From: Alloacidobacterium dinghuense
Lineage (GTDB): Bacteria > Acidobacteriota > Terriglobia > Terriglobales > Acidobacteriaceae
NCBI RefSeq assembly: GCF_014274465.1
Contig: NZ_CP060394.1
Location: forward strand, 1,054,001 to 1,118,000
Direction of reading: 5' to 3'
Length of the DNA: 64,000 nt
In this document: positions 52,807 through 62,238 of the stretch, one piece after another
Layout: each line of letters opens with the position of its first letter
How positions within the stretch are numbered: position 1 is the first letter of the stretch
Program-made: the position numbers and the translations under genes
The notes under the pieces: generated by a model
The model's database searches: none
What the model was told of the DNA's origin: nothing
Seen by the model: the letters and a program-made list of their open reading frames with translations, nothing else

Positions 52807-53946
52807 ATGTCGACAGCAGCACAGCTTCGCGCTCAAATTGAGGCCACACTTGCACATCGTGTTCCTGCGGCTTTCACACCAAAAATCAAACAACCGCCGG
52901 AGCTCTTTACGACTGGCATAGCGGAGGCAGACTCAATACTCGAAGGCGGGATTCCTTGCGGAAGTATTACGGAAATAAGTGGAGCGGCTTCAACAGGACG
53001 AACCTCGCTTGCACTTTCTGTTCTCTCTGGAATTACACAATCGGGGGCTGCCTGCGCTTGGGTAGATGTTAGCGATGCCCTGTCTCCCGAATCAGCGGCT
53101 GCGGCCGGCATTGTGCTACAAAGGCTGCTCTGGCTGCGCATCAATCCTGCAAAATCTGAACAAAGGGCATGTGATCCTCAGAGTGTAAGCCAAATTTCAT
53201 TGCCAGCTACAAAGATAAGGCCGACTACTTATCAAAGCGGTGGCGGTCAGCACCCTCGAAATGAGATGCATGGAATGGATAGCGCTGTCTCGCTCCTCTT
53301 CAAAGGGGAAGGTGGTTTGTTACGTGATAAAAGCATAGGTACTCCTGGCAGAACAAATCGTCCCCTAACTGAACCGAGATGCGCAGCACCATTGCCCCGC
53401 GCTCAGCGCAACGAACAAGTGGCATACGATCGTCTGCCTGCCAGACGAGGCGAGTATTTCCTTCGAGAATTTGTTGACGTCAATCCGGCCGAACCCAGAT
53501 TCAGCAGAAAAATGGCCACTAAACCTTTTCCATCAAGCGAAAACCCTTGGTCACGTCTGGATCAGGCGCTTAGAGCGACTGATCTGCTGCTCCAGGCTGG
53601 AGGTTTCGCTGCAATTGTGCTCGATATGAGCGATCTTACATCTTGGCATTTAATGCGCATTCCTTTGGCCACCTGGTATCGCTTCAGGCTTGCAGCCGAA
53701 CAAGCACGTACTGCTCTAATTCTTCTTACCCCATCACCATGTGCAAGTAGTTGTGCTGCCCTTGTGCTTATCAGCGAGTCGGCAGGCAATCAGGCGTGGA
53801 GCAATGGTGAAACTCCACTCTTCCAGAATCAGCAATACACGCTGATACGAGAACGAAATCGGAATGAAAGCTCAGCAATCATCCAGAAGAAACCACCTGC
53901 CAGAGCCGAATGGCAGACCCAAACGGAATGGGCAAAGGTGCGGTGA
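52807..53946 (+). CDS. imuA: ImuA, RecA-like mutasome protein
   Basis: This 379-residue protein has the ImuA layout: an N-terminal helix, LFTTGIAEADSILEGGIPCGSITEISG, then a P-loop-like GAASTGRTS (residues 59-67) and a RecA-like core with the late VLDMSDLTSW strand. The P-loop Lys is Arg65, so ATP use may be weak or absent. About residues 105-225 form a polar low-complexity insertion not expected in the core. ImuA works with ImuB and DnaE2 in damage-induced mutagenesis. The ATG at 52807 gives the natural N-terminus; a start 27 nt earlier adds a hydrophobic stub. Its stop overlaps the imuB start (TGATG). Confidence 0.8.
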   Translation: MSTAAQLRAQIEATLAHRVPAAFTPKIKQPPELFTTGIAEADSILEGGIPCGSITEISGAASTGRTSLALSVLSGITQSGAACAWVDVSDALSPESAAAAGIVLQRLLWLRINPAKSEQRACDPQSVSQISLPATKIRPTTYQSGGGQHPRNEMHGMDSAVSLLFKGEGGLLRDKSIGTPGRTNRPLTEPRCAAPLPRAQRNEQVAYDRLPARRGEYFLREFVDVNPAEPRFSRKMATKPFPSSENPWSRLDQALRATDLLLQAGGFAAIVLDMSDLTSWHLMRIPLATWYRFRLAAEQARTALILLTPSPCASSCAALVLISESAGNQAWSNGETPLFQNQQYTLIRERNRNESSAIIQKKPPARAEWQTQTEWAKVR

Positions 53947-55445
53947 TGTATGCTGCTTTGCACACTCCGGACTTTAACGTTCAGTCCCTCACACAACAGC
54001 GACCGGAACTGCGCAAGAAGGCAGTGGCGTTAATTGATGGCGAGTCTCCGTTAGAAACGGTCTTCGCAACAAACAAGCAGGCCCGAGCATTGGGTATCCA
54101 GGAAGCGATGAGCCGTTTGCAAGCTGAATCCTTTGCTGGCGCAACTGTTTTGCGTCGAGATCGAGAGCGCGAAGAGGCCGGGCTCATAATCCTGCACACA
54201 ATACTTTGTTGCTTCTCTCCACGCATTGAAGCGATTGAAGCTCATCCCGGGACATATGTGCTCGACATTCAAAACATGCATCGCCTGTTTGGAGATTCTG
54301 CGCAACTCGCGAACAAATTGCGCCGTAGAGTGATGGCAGCAGGTTTTCTGGTGAACATTGCGGTCTCACAGAACTTTCATGCCGCTTGTTGTCTTGCGCG
54401 TGGTAAGGCGGGGATCTCGGTTATTCCACCCCAGAACGAAGCGAAAGCATTAGGAGCGCTGCCTATATCTGTTCTAGATCCTGAGCCGGAGCAGGCAGAG
54501 ACGCTCGCATCATGGGGAATTCGCACGCTCGCGGAACTCGCCTCTTTGCCCGAAATTGACCTCGTGTCTCGGATGGGGCAGAGCGGAAAGTTTCTGCATG
54601 CGCTTGCTCGCGGAGAATGGCCACACCTCATGGTTCCAATCGAGGCAGACCTTGAATCGAGATTGATAGAGAAAATTGAACTGGATTATCCAGTCGAGAT
54701 GCTTGAGCCGTTGTTGTTCCTGCTGGCGCGAATGATTGACCAACTACTTAAGCGAGCAGCATCGCATTCGCGCGCTATTGCATCTCTGCAAGTCATCTTG
54801 AAATTGGAACGAGATGCAGATGGACGGTTTCAGGTTTACCGGCGCGTTGTCCGACCTGCACTGCCTCTGCAAGACCAACGAACGCTGCTCAAGCTTGTGC
54901 AGCTAGACCTGGAAACTCATCCACCAAAGGCCGCAATCATTGGGCTTGAACTTCGTGCGCAATCTGCAAAACCACATCGCGCACAGCATGGTTTATTCCT
55001 GCCCCAGTCTCCTGAGCCAGGAAGTCTAGAAGTACTACTGGCACGTCTGCGTAAGTTGCTGGGCAACGAGCGTGTCGGCTCACCGGAGTTACTCGACGAA
55101 AATAGGCGGGATGCATTTCACATGACGCCGTTTTCTCCATTATGTACGAAATTGCAGCAGCGACCCGCGTCCAGGTCGACGGCACTGCGCATATATCGTC
55201 CACCTCAATCTATCGGTGTTTTGCTAAATGGAACCGCGCCAGAGCATGTGTTTTGGAATGGCCAGAAATATGTTGTTGTTGAGCATGCCGGTCCTTGGCG
55301 TCTCAGCGGTCAATGGTGGTCTGAATCGACCTGGAACGGGGAACAATGGGATGTAAAGCTGGAAAACGGCAGTTCAATACAAACCTGCCGGATAGAGCGT
55401 GACCCCAACTCAAACTGCTGGTGCGTGCAAGGGACATATGACTGA
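53946..55445 (+). CDS. imuB: ImuB, inactive Y-family polymerase of the mutasome
   Basis: This 499-residue protein has the Y-family polymerase fold, with a palm segment from residue 1, a helix-hairpin-helix region (SWGIRTLAELASLPEIDLVSRMG near 195), a little-finger domain and a C-terminal tail of about 100 residues. The usual catalytic aspartates are missing: the first strand reads YAALHTPDF where active enzymes have hxDhDxF. This fits ImuB, a beta-clamp binding hub that organises DnaE2 rather than copying DNA. The ATG at 53946 overlaps the imuA stop by one base; a start 36 nt earlier lies within imuA. Confidence 0.85.
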   Translation: MYAALHTPDFNVQSLTQQRPELRKKAVALIDGESPLETVFATNKQARALGIQEAMSRLQAESFAGATVLRRDREREEAGLIILHTILCCFSPRIEAIEAHPGTYVLDIQNMHRLFGDSAQLANKLRRRVMAAGFLVNIAVSQNFHAACCLARGKAGISVIPPQNEAKALGALPISVLDPEPEQAETLASWGIRTLAELASLPEIDLVSRMGQSGKFLHALARGEWPHLMVPIEADLESRLIEKIELDYPVEMLEPLLFLLARMIDQLLKRAASHSRAIASLQVILKLERDADGRFQVYRRVVRPALPLQDQRTLLKLVQLDLETHPPKAAIIGLELRAQSAKPHRAQHGLFLPQSPEPGSLEVLLARLRKLLGNERVGSPELLDENRRDAFHMTPFSPLCTKLQQRPASRSTALRIYRPPQSIGVLLNGTAPEHVFWNGQKYVVVEHAGPWRLSGQWWSESTWNGEQWDVKLENGSSIQTCRIERDPNSNCWCVQGTYD

Positions 55446-58400
55446 CTATGTTGAGCTTCACGCACGATCCGCTTTCAGCTTTCTTGAAGGCGCATCCCTG
55501 CCTGAAACTCTGATGGCATGTGCTGCCGATCTTGGAATGCCATCGATGGCTCTATTAGATCGCAATGGAATATACGGTGCGCCACGATTTCACGCGACAG
55601 GTCAGAAGTTAGGAATCAAAGCTCACATCGGAGCAGAAACTGCCGTCTCTGGTTTGGGGCAACGATCCGGGCCGCCGGCATATCTGCCTCACAAATGTCC
55701 TGTTGAACCAGTACGCCTGCCTCTGCTCGTGAAGTCGCGTGCTGGCTACCAGAACCTTTGTCGACTTATTACTCGCTTCAAGATGCGTGAAAGCACGAAA
55801 GCAGAAGGCTCAGCACTTGAAAGTGACATGAAGCAATTCAGTAAGGGGCTCGTCTGCCTCACAGGTGGTGACGAAGGCCCCTTCGCGGCTGCGCTTGCCG
55901 GCGGTGGATACGATGCAGCGTTGAAAGTCGTGGAGAATCTGGTAGGAATTTTTGGCCGGCGCAATGTTTACATAGAACTGCAGCGTCACTTCAACCGCGA
56001 GGAAGAGCATCGCAACCGTGCTGCTGTCAGTATTGCGCGATCATTAAACCTGCCTCTGCTGGCTACAGGTGGGATTAGTTACGCGACAGCATACGAACGC
56101 GAAGTAATGGATGTCTTTACCTGCATCCGTCATAAGAAGACGCTCGATACTGCAGGCCGTTTACTGGCAAACAATTCTGAGCGTCATCTACGTCCTGCCA
56201 ATGAGATGCGGCAGTTGTTCTATGACTACCCGGAAGCGATTGCCAACACAAAAGAACTCTCGTCTCGTTTGCAGTATGAAATGAATGATCTCGGCTATCA
56301 GTTCCCAGGTTATCCGGTTCCAGGTGGGCAAACGATGGACTATTTTCTGCGCGAGCAAGTGAGCAAAGGAATACTTCTACGCTACTTGCCGAAGAACAAT
56401 GCGAATCTTTTTATCAAAGCGCAAAAGCAGGCCGAGAGAGAATTGCGCTTAATCGAGCAGCTTGGGTTGGCGGGTTATTTCCTGATTGTTTGGGATATCG
56501 TGCAGTTCTGTAAACGCAATAGCATCCTTGTACAAGGGCGAGGTTCAGCAGCGAATAGTGTAGTTTGCTACGCGCTTGAGATCACCGCAATTGACCCAGT
56601 CGGCATGGGATTGCTTTTTGAAAGATTTCTATCGGAAGAGCGCGGAGAGTGGCCGGATATCGATATGGATCTGCCTAGCGATACAGATAGAGAGCGAGCC
56701 ATTCAATACATCTACAAGCGTTATGGTGAGCTGGGTGCCGCCATGACCGCGAATGTCACGACCTATCGTGGAAAATCTGCATCCCGCGAGGCTGGCAAAG
56801 TGCTCGGTTTTGACCATGGCACTTTAGGCCGGTTGACCTCGCTGGTAGGAGCATGGGAATGGAAAGGCCCGGACGACACACTGGAAAACAGCTTCCGCGC
56901 TGCCTCCTTTGACCTCAGGCATCCACGAATTGCGAAATATCTGGAGCTATGTACGCGGATGCAGGACTTGCCGCGAAACCTGAGTCAGCATTCAGGCGGT
57001 ATGGTGATCTGCCAGGGTCATCTCGATTCAGTAGTGCCTTTGGAACGTGCCTCCATGCCTGGCAGGACAGTCGTTCAGTGGGATAAGGAGGACTGTGCCG
57101 ATATGAAGATCATTAAAGTTGATCTGCTGGGTCTAGGCATGATGGCAGTGATGAAGGATTGCGTGGAACTTGTCCCGCGTCATTACGGTGACCCTCTTGA
57201 TCTGGCCCAACTCCCACAAGATCCAGAAGTTTATAAAACTCTTCAACGTGCGGACACAGTAGGGATGTTCCAGGTAGAGAGCCGCGCACAGATGTCCGCT
57301 CTGCCGCGCAATAAACCAGAAGAATTTTACGATCTGGTGGTACAAGTGGCCATCATCAGGCCGGGGCCAATCGTCGGCAAGATGATGAATCCCTACATGC
57401 TGCGCAGGCAGAAGAGGCAGGAGATTACATATCCCCACCCGCTGCTTGAGCCTGTGCTTAAGCGTACCCTTGGTGTGCCCCTCTTTCAGGAGCAACTGAT
57501 TCGTATTGCAATGGTGGTGGCTGGTTTCACAGGTGGTGAGGCAGAAGAGTTGCGCCGAGCGGTTGGAATGCGTCGTTCACGCGAGAAAATGAAAGCTCTA
57601 GAAGGGAAACTTCGCAAAGGCATGACAGACAAGAATGTTACTCCGGAAGCTCAAGAGCAGATTGTGCAGGCCATCAGTTCATTTGCATTGTATGGGTTCC
57701 CTGAGTCTCATGCTGCCAGCTTCGCACTCATTGCATACGCCAGCGCATACATTAAGCAGCATTATCTTGCTGCGTTCACTTGTGCCATGCTCAATAATCA
57801 GCCGATGGGCTTTTATTCGCCTTCGACGTTGATAAATGATGCAAAACGTCACGGTTTGAAGGTTCTTCCCATAAATGTGCAGCATTCGGAGTGGCAATGC
57901 GCGCTGGAAGAGTTGAGCGACACTGAGAGAAGTAAGTACTCCGACCGACTCGCCCTGAGATGGGGTCTCAGATATATCAAAGGACTGCGCCAGCAGACTG
58001 GTGATTCCATTACTATCGCCAGAAAGGCAGATGGCCCGTTTATTTCTGAATACGATCTGCAGCGTCGTGTACCTGGCATCCGAAAGTCAGAGTTAACGTT
58101 GCTGGCAAGGGCTGGCGCGTTGAACTGGATAGGAGAAAAACATCATCGCCGCACAGCACTTTGGCGAGCTGAACGCGCTGGCCAGCCAACGGGACCCTTG
58201 TTTGAGAAGGTTGCAGATGCTTGCGAATTGGACATCTCAACCCCACTGGCTGCTATGACCACGGAGGAGCGTCTGGTAACGGATTTCAAGTTAACCGGGG
58301 CAACAAGTGATAAGCATCCTCTCTCATTCCATCGTGAGCGCATGAATAGCCTTGGTATCACCAAGGCCGCTGACCTGCATAGAGTGAAGGATGGCAAGCC

Positions 58401-58671
58401 CGCGAGAACAGCTGGATGTGTGATTGCTCGCCAACGGCCGGGAACTGCCAGCGGCTTCGTGTTTCTGAGCCTTGAAGATGAAAGCGGAATATCAAACGTA
58501 ATCATTCACCCCAGTCTTTACGAGCAAAACAAAATAGTGGTCACTTCGGGCAAGATTTTGCTGGTCGAAGGAACAGTACAGAATCAAGATGGAGTTGTTT
58601 CAGTAAAAGCTTCCTCAATCCAACGTCTTGCTGTTAGCGCTGTTGATGTCAGGTCGCATGATTTTCACTGA
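55438..58671 (+). CDS. dnaE2: DnaE2, error-prone DNA polymerase III alpha subunit
   Basis: This 1077-residue polymerase has an N-terminal PHP domain (YVELHARSAFSFLEGASLPE), the C-family polymerase core with catalytic acids in EWPDIDMDLPSD and KVDLLGLGMM, a tandem helix-hairpin-helix region and a C-terminal OB-fold (GFVFLSLEDESGISNVIIHP). DnaE2 enzymes are shorter than replicative DnaE (about 1150-1180) and do translesion synthesis with ImuA/ImuB. The ATG at 55438 overlaps the imuB stop by 8 nt. The three genes form one operon, most likely SOS induced. A short inverted repeat (TGAGCGC / GCGCTCA, 58669-58691) overlaps its stop and could help end the transcript. Confidence 0.95.
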   Translation: MTDYVELHARSAFSFLEGASLPETLMACAADLGMPSMALLDRNGIYGAPRFHATGQKLGIKAHIGAETAVSGLGQRSGPPAYLPHKCPVEPVRLPLLVKSRAGYQNLCRLITRFKMRESTKAEGSALESDMKQFSKGLVCLTGGDEGPFAAALAGGGYDAALKVVENLVGIFGRRNVYIELQRHFNREEEHRNRAAVSIARSLNLPLLATGGISYATAYEREVMDVFTCIRHKKTLDTAGRLLANNSERHLRPANEMRQLFYDYPEAIANTKELSSRLQYEMNDLGYQFPGYPVPGGQTMDYFLREQVSKGILLRYLPKNNANLFIKAQKQAERELRLIEQLGLAGYFLIVWDIVQFCKRNSILVQGRGSAANSVVCYALEITAIDPVGMGLLFERFLSEERGEWPDIDMDLPSDTDRERAIQYIYKRYGELGAAMTANVTTYRGKSASREAGKVLGFDHGTLGRLTSLVGAWEWKGPDDTLENSFRAASFDLRHPRIAKYLELCTRMQDLPRNLSQHSGGMVICQGHLDSVVPLERASMPGRTVVQWDKEDCADMKIIKVDLLGLGMMAVMKDCVELVPRHYGDPLDLAQLPQDPEVYKTLQRADTVGMFQVESRAQMSALPRNKPEEFYDLVVQVAIIRPGPIVGKMMNPYMLRRQKRQEITYPHPLLEPVLKRTLGVPLFQEQLIRIAMVVAGFTGGEAEELRRAVGMRRSREKMKALEGKLRKGMTDKNVTPEAQEQIVQAISSFALYGFPESHAASFALIAYASAYIKQHYLAAFTCAMLNNQPMGFYSPSTLINDAKRHGLKVLPINVQHSEWQCALEELSDTERSKYSDRLALRWGLRYIKGLRQQTGDSITIARKADGPFISEYDLQRRVPGIRKSELTLLARAGALNWIGEKHHRRTALWRAERAGQPTGPLFEKVADACELDISTPLAAMTTEERLVTDFKLTGATSDKHPLSFHRERMNSLGITKAADLHRVKDGKPARTAGCVIARQRPGTASGFVFLSLEDESGISNVIIHPSLYEQNKIVVTSGKILLVEGTVQNQDGVVSVKASSIQRLAVSAVDVRSHDFH

Positions 58672-58817
58672 GCGCTGTGAAGCTGCGCTCATGATTGCGT
58701 CCAGTTGCGCGCGTCCCAAGAGATCGCCAGCGATTCAATGGCGGCATTGGCTACGACCTTCTGAACCTGTGGCATTCGTGCAGGGACTGACCGGAATCCG
58801 TTAGCATTAAAGTGAGC

Positions 58818-59084
58818 ATGGCCCGTAATCTTTACATTCTCGCCGGAACACTGTTACTATTCGCCCTGATTTCGTGTGGCATGACGTTGATCGGTAATGG
58901 GCAGACTGGACTTCCTGGGAATGGTTCCTTATGGAAGACAACTTCGCTGTTTCTTACGCTCGGCGGGTTAGTGATTGCGCTTTTCGGTGTAATGACTGCG
59001 ATGTTTGAACAGGTGGACCGTCGAGCCGAAGAGCGGCGCTTTCAGGAGCGCCTAGGTATGCGTAGTCGTAAGCCTCGCAGCTAA
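58818..59084 (+). CDS. Small membrane protein, unknown function
   Basis: This 88-residue protein has two hydrophobic helices (about residues 5-25 and 42-62) and a basic, Glu/Arg-rich cytoplasmic tail (QVDRRAEERRFQERLGMRSRKPRS). No family is recognised. It may start at the GTG 6 nt earlier; neither has a clear ribosome binding site. It lies between dnaE2 and queD in the same direction, with 146 bp before it and 55 bp after it. A functional link to queuosine synthesis is not indicated. Confidence 0.6.
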   Translation: MARNLYILAGTLLLFALISCGMTLIGNGQTGLPGNGSLWKTTSLFLTLGGLVIALFGVMTAMFEQVDRRAEERRFQERLGMRSRKPRS

Positions 59085-59139
59085 GAAAAAGTTACAATAG
59101 ATAAAGGGCCCAACCGCCCCTGAGAGAGCAAGCAACGAC

Positions 59140-59517
59140 ATGTATGAAGTAACTGTGGAGCGCGGGTTTTCCTCTGGGCATTACCTGCGCAATTACAAAG
59201 GCAAGTGCGAGAATCCGCACGGTCACAACTACAAGGTGCGCATCACATTACTTGGCGAGCGACTCGATCACGCAGGCCTTCTGCTCGATTTCAAGGATTT
59301 GAAGCAGGTGATGCGCCCGGTGATCGATCGCATTGATCACCAGATGCTGAATGAGTTGGAGCCGTTCACGGAGATTAACCCATCCGCAGAAAATCTCGCG
59401 CGTTATTTCTTTGAGGAAACGAACAAGCAGTTGGCAGAGATGACTGACGGACGGGTCCAAGTGAAAGATTGCACGATCTACGAAACAGACACCACTACGG
59501 CGACGTATTACGAGTAA
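59140..59517 (+). CDS. queD: QueD, 6-carboxy-5,6,7,8-tetrahydropterin synthase
   Basis: This 125-residue enzyme of the PTPS fold converts 7,8-dihydroneopterin triphosphate to 6-carboxytetrahydropterin, second step of the queuosine/7-deazaguanine pathway. Zinc ligands His14, His27 and His29 (GHYLRN ... NPHGH) and the catalytic Cys23 are present, and the length is typical. It is followed after 6 nt by queE, giving two consecutive pathway steps. queC and queF are not in the window. Confidence 0.9.
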   Translation: MYEVTVERGFSSGHYLRNYKGKCENPHGHNYKVRITLLGERLDHAGLLLDFKDLKQVMRPVIDRIDHQMLNELEPFTEINPSAENLARYFFEETNKQLAEMTDGRVQVKDCTIYETDTTTATYYE

Positions 59518-59523
59518 CGAGCC

Positions 59524-60204
59524 GTGTATCTGATTGAAATTTACAAATCAGTTCAAGGGGAATCAAGCTTTGCTGGTCGTCCCTGTATCTTCGTGCGTCT
59601 AGCAGGTTGTAACTTGCGCTGTTCCTGGTGCGACTCGGAATATACCTTCAAGGGCGGTTACAAACTCTCGGAAGACGAGATCGTGGCAGAGGTTGAGAAA
59701 CTAGCTCCGGTGAAGCTGATCGAGTTTACCGGGGGCGAGCCTTTACTGCAGGAGCGCGAATTGGTTCCACTGATGGAACGATTGCTGGCCTCTGGATACG
59801 AGTTGATGATCGAAACCAGCGGTGAGCGGGCATTGGATCGCGTTCCTGTTGGCGTACATAAGATTGTTGATGTGAAATGCCCAGGATCAGGTGAGGGCGG
59901 TAGCTTTCGCTTAAGCAACCTCGAGTTCTTGACGAAGGGTGACGAGGTCAAATTCGTCATCACTGATCGTGTCGACTATGAGTTCGCTCGCAATTTCGTT
60001 CGACAGCATGCGCTTGAGGCCTGCGTTAGAAGTCTCTTGTTATCCCCCGCCTTCCACAAAGCGCCGTCGACAATGCGCAGCACGGAGAACTGCATGCTAG
60101 ATCCGCGCGAGTTGGTGGAGTGGATGCTTGCGGATGGTGTGGATGCTCGGCTGAGTCTGCAGATTCACAAGTACATTTGGGAGCCGCAGAAAAAGGGCGT
60201 TTAG
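59524..60204 (+). CDS. queE: QueE, 7-carboxy-7-deazaguanine synthase
   Basis: This 226-residue radical SAM enzyme has the CX3CX2C cluster motif at Cys29, Cys33 and Cys36 (AGCNLRCSWC), the start IYKSVQGESSFAGRPCIFVRLAG, and EFTGGEPLLQ for SAM binding. It rearranges 6-carboxytetrahydropterin to 7-carboxy-7-deazaguanine. The start is GTG at 59524, 6 nt after queD; no in-frame ATG fits the conserved N-terminus. The pair queD-queE acts upstream of QueC in queuosine synthesis. Confidence 0.9.
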   Translation: MYLIEIYKSVQGESSFAGRPCIFVRLAGCNLRCSWCDSEYTFKGGYKLSEDEIVAEVEKLAPVKLIEFTGGEPLLQERELVPLMERLLASGYELMIETSGERALDRVPVGVHKIVDVKCPGSGEGGSFRLSNLEFLTKGDEVKFVITDRVDYEFARNFVRQHALEACVRSLLLSPAFHKAPSTMRSTENCMLDPRELVEWMLADGVDARLSLQIHKYIWEPQKKGV

Positions 60205-60273
60205 GCGTTGTCAGTGCTTTGGGAGCGGATCAGTAGATGCCCATCGAAGCTGAGGAGCATCAGTTCTCCGCTT

Positions 60274-60942
60274 TCACTGTGGTTGCGTCTGTAAATATTT
60301 GTCGAACGGAATTTCGAAATAAAACAGCTCTTTCCCATCGGCATCTCTTATCTGACGGAGCATCAGCTTTGCTCCTCGTAGAGGTGTTGAGCCCAGCCCC
60401 TGAATATCATAGAAAAGAAAGCCGGCACGGGTCGTGTGTGGCTCAACAACCAAGGCAGCATACTCAAACTCTGAAAAATCCTGCTCAACCTTGCCATTGG
60501 GAGTTTTTGGTTTGGTATGGATGTGGATTGGGCCAACCGGCACGGTGGCTCCTTCCTTATCGCGAAGAGAAATTCGGCGCTCGACATCGTCGGGTTCGGC
60601 GGCTGGAATTCGGTCTCCATGCGCACTGATGAAGTTAATACGCGCATCGTTCAGCGAAATGGGCCTGTCACCGCTGTTAGTGATAATGATGCGGATCGGT
60701 AGGAACTGGTGTTCGAGATAGTTCACCCTAAAGATCTTTACCTTTTCTTCCGTGTTATAGGGCTCGGCGGCAATGGCGACATGCTCGTCCTGATGGATAT
60801 CGACGGCGGGATAGGTGGACGCATCCTTGGCTGCCGCCGGGCCATGCTCAAAAGCTGATGAACGTGCAATCAAACAGGCAACAAAGAACCCAAGGGAAAG
60901 AAAAGAACGAAAGCGAATCATCCTGTGGACGATTATCATCAT
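60274..60942 (-). CDS. Exported protein of unknown function
   Basis: The 222-residue product has a signal peptide (hydrophobic run about 12-27, cleaved near RSSAFEH) and one beta-sandwich domain with FLPIRIIITNSGDRPISLNDARINF near 80, a pattern seen in Ig-like or copper-chaperone-like periplasmic domains. No catalytic motif is seen. An ATG 21 nt further in (60921) gives a shorter signal with equal support. It diverges from waaA with only 36 bp between starts and converges with queE. Confidence 0.55.
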   Translation of the reverse strand: MMIIVHRMIRFRSFLSLGFFVACLIARSSAFEHGPAAAKDASTYPAVDIHQDEHVAIAAEPYNTEEKVKIFRVNYLEHQFLPIRIIITNSGDRPISLNDARINFISAHGDRIPAAEPDDVERRISLRDKEGATVPVGPIHIHTKPKTPNGKVEQDFSEFEYAALVVEPHTTRAGFLFYDIQGLGSTPLRGAKLMLRQIRDADGKELFYFEIPFDKYLQTQPQ

Positions 60943-60978
60943 CGCTTAAGACTTCAGTAAAGTGAGATTCGTAAGCGA

Positions 60979-62238
60979 ATGCTGCTTTTCTACAGCCTTG
61001 CCCTCGCTCTTGTGATCATTCTGGGTGCGCCCTACTGGCTCTTCCGCATGGCAACCAGCGGAAAATACCGTGAAGGGCTGGGAGAAAGGCTTGGATTCGT
61101 TCCGAAACGCCTCATCAGCCGCTTTAGCGGCCCAATCATCTGGGTGCATGCAGTTTCGGTGGGCGAACTGTTAGCAGCTACGCGCATGATCGAAGACCTG
61201 AAGAGAACTCTGCCCGGATGGCGCATTGTTGTGTCGACAACGACACGTACCGGTCAAACACTGGCGCGCGAGCGTTTCGGGGTGGAAAACGTCTTTTACT
61301 TTCCACTGGATTTTGCCTTCGCGGTGCGCGCATACGTGCGCAGGCTGAAGCCGCGGCTGCTTGTCCTCATGGAAACGGAGTTCTGGCCTCGCCTGCTTTT
61401 TGAGTGCAATCGTTCAGGCGTTCACGTCGCGGTGGTGAATGCGCGTATCTCGGATCGGTCCTGGCCTCGATATTTGCGATTGCGCTTTCTGTGGAAGCGG
61501 CTGCTCGGCAGTCTCAGAATAGTTCTAGCCCAGAGCGAATCTGATGTCGATCGGTTGCGGACAATTGGTGCCGCGAATGTTCGCTATGGTGGCAACTTGA
61601 AATACGACATTCATGTCGCTGATCCAGCCGCAGTTACACAGGCTTTGGCGCAACGGATCGTTGCTGGATCGAAAGTGCTGGTGTGCGGAAGTACGCTCGA
61701 AGGTGAGGAAACCATACTGCTCGATGCTGTTCCGTCTGATGTCCTGCTGATTCTTGCGCCACGTCACCCTGAGCGGTTTGACTCCGTAAAGCGATTGCTG
61801 GAAAGCTGTGACAAACCTTGGGTGCAGCGAACGCAATGGATGAACGCGCAAACCCCACTCTCTGCTCCCACAATCTTCCTGCTCGATTCGATCGGCGAGT
61901 TAGCCTCGATCTATTCGCTGGCAACCGTTGCATTCGTTGGCGGGAGCCTGGTTTCTGGCGGCGGCCACAATCCGCTTGAAGCGGCGCAGTTCCGGGTTCC
62001 GGTAGTGATGGGACCGAACTATCAAAATTTTCGGACAATCGTAGATGTTCTACGGGCGCAAGATGCCATTCGTATCGTGCAACCCACCGAAATCGGAAAT
62101 GAGTTGAACGTACTATTGTCCGATGAATTGGCTACCAAAGCCATCGGGGAGCGGGCCCATGCTGTATTTTCAGCAGAGGCTGGTGCGACCGCGCGTGCTG
62201 TTGACGCGCTGACCGAGATTGTAAGTGAGCGACCATGA
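60979..62238 (+). CDS. waaA: WaaA, Kdo transferase
   Basis: This 419-residue enzyme transfers 3-deoxy-D-manno-octulosonate to lipid A precursor at the inner membrane. It has the N-terminal membrane anchor (LLFYSLALALVIILGAPYW), the substrate segment IWVHAVSVGELLAATRMIEDLK, MMETEFWP-type motif (VLMETEFWPRLLFEC), and the GT-B donor site with AFVGGSLVSGGGHNPLEAA near 315. Its stop overlaps the lpxK start (ATGA). It is the first gene of an LPS inner core and lipid A operon. Confidence 0.9.
   Translation: MLLFYSLALALVIILGAPYWLFRMATSGKYREGLGERLGFVPKRLISRFSGPIIWVHAVSVGELLAATRMIEDLKRTLPGWRIVVSTTTRTGQTLARERFGVENVFYFPLDFAFAVRAYVRRLKPRLLVLMETEFWPRLLFECNRSGVHVAVVNARISDRSWPRYLRLRFLWKRLLGSLRIVLAQSESDVDRLRTIGAANVRYGGNLKYDIHVADPAAVTQALAQRIVAGSKVLVCGSTLEGEETILLDAVPSDVLLILAPRHPERFDSVKRLLESCDKPWVQRTQWMNAQTPLSAPTIFLLDSIGELASIYSLATVAFVGGSLVSGGGHNPLEAAQFRVPVVMGPNYQNFRTIVDVLRAQDAIRIVQPTEIGNELNVLLSDELATKAIGERAHAVFSAEAGATARAVDALTEIVSERP

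Noticed and set aside
59085-59139. preQ1 riboswitch ahead of queD
   Set aside because: The 55-nt leader has no recognisable preQ1 aptamer pattern.
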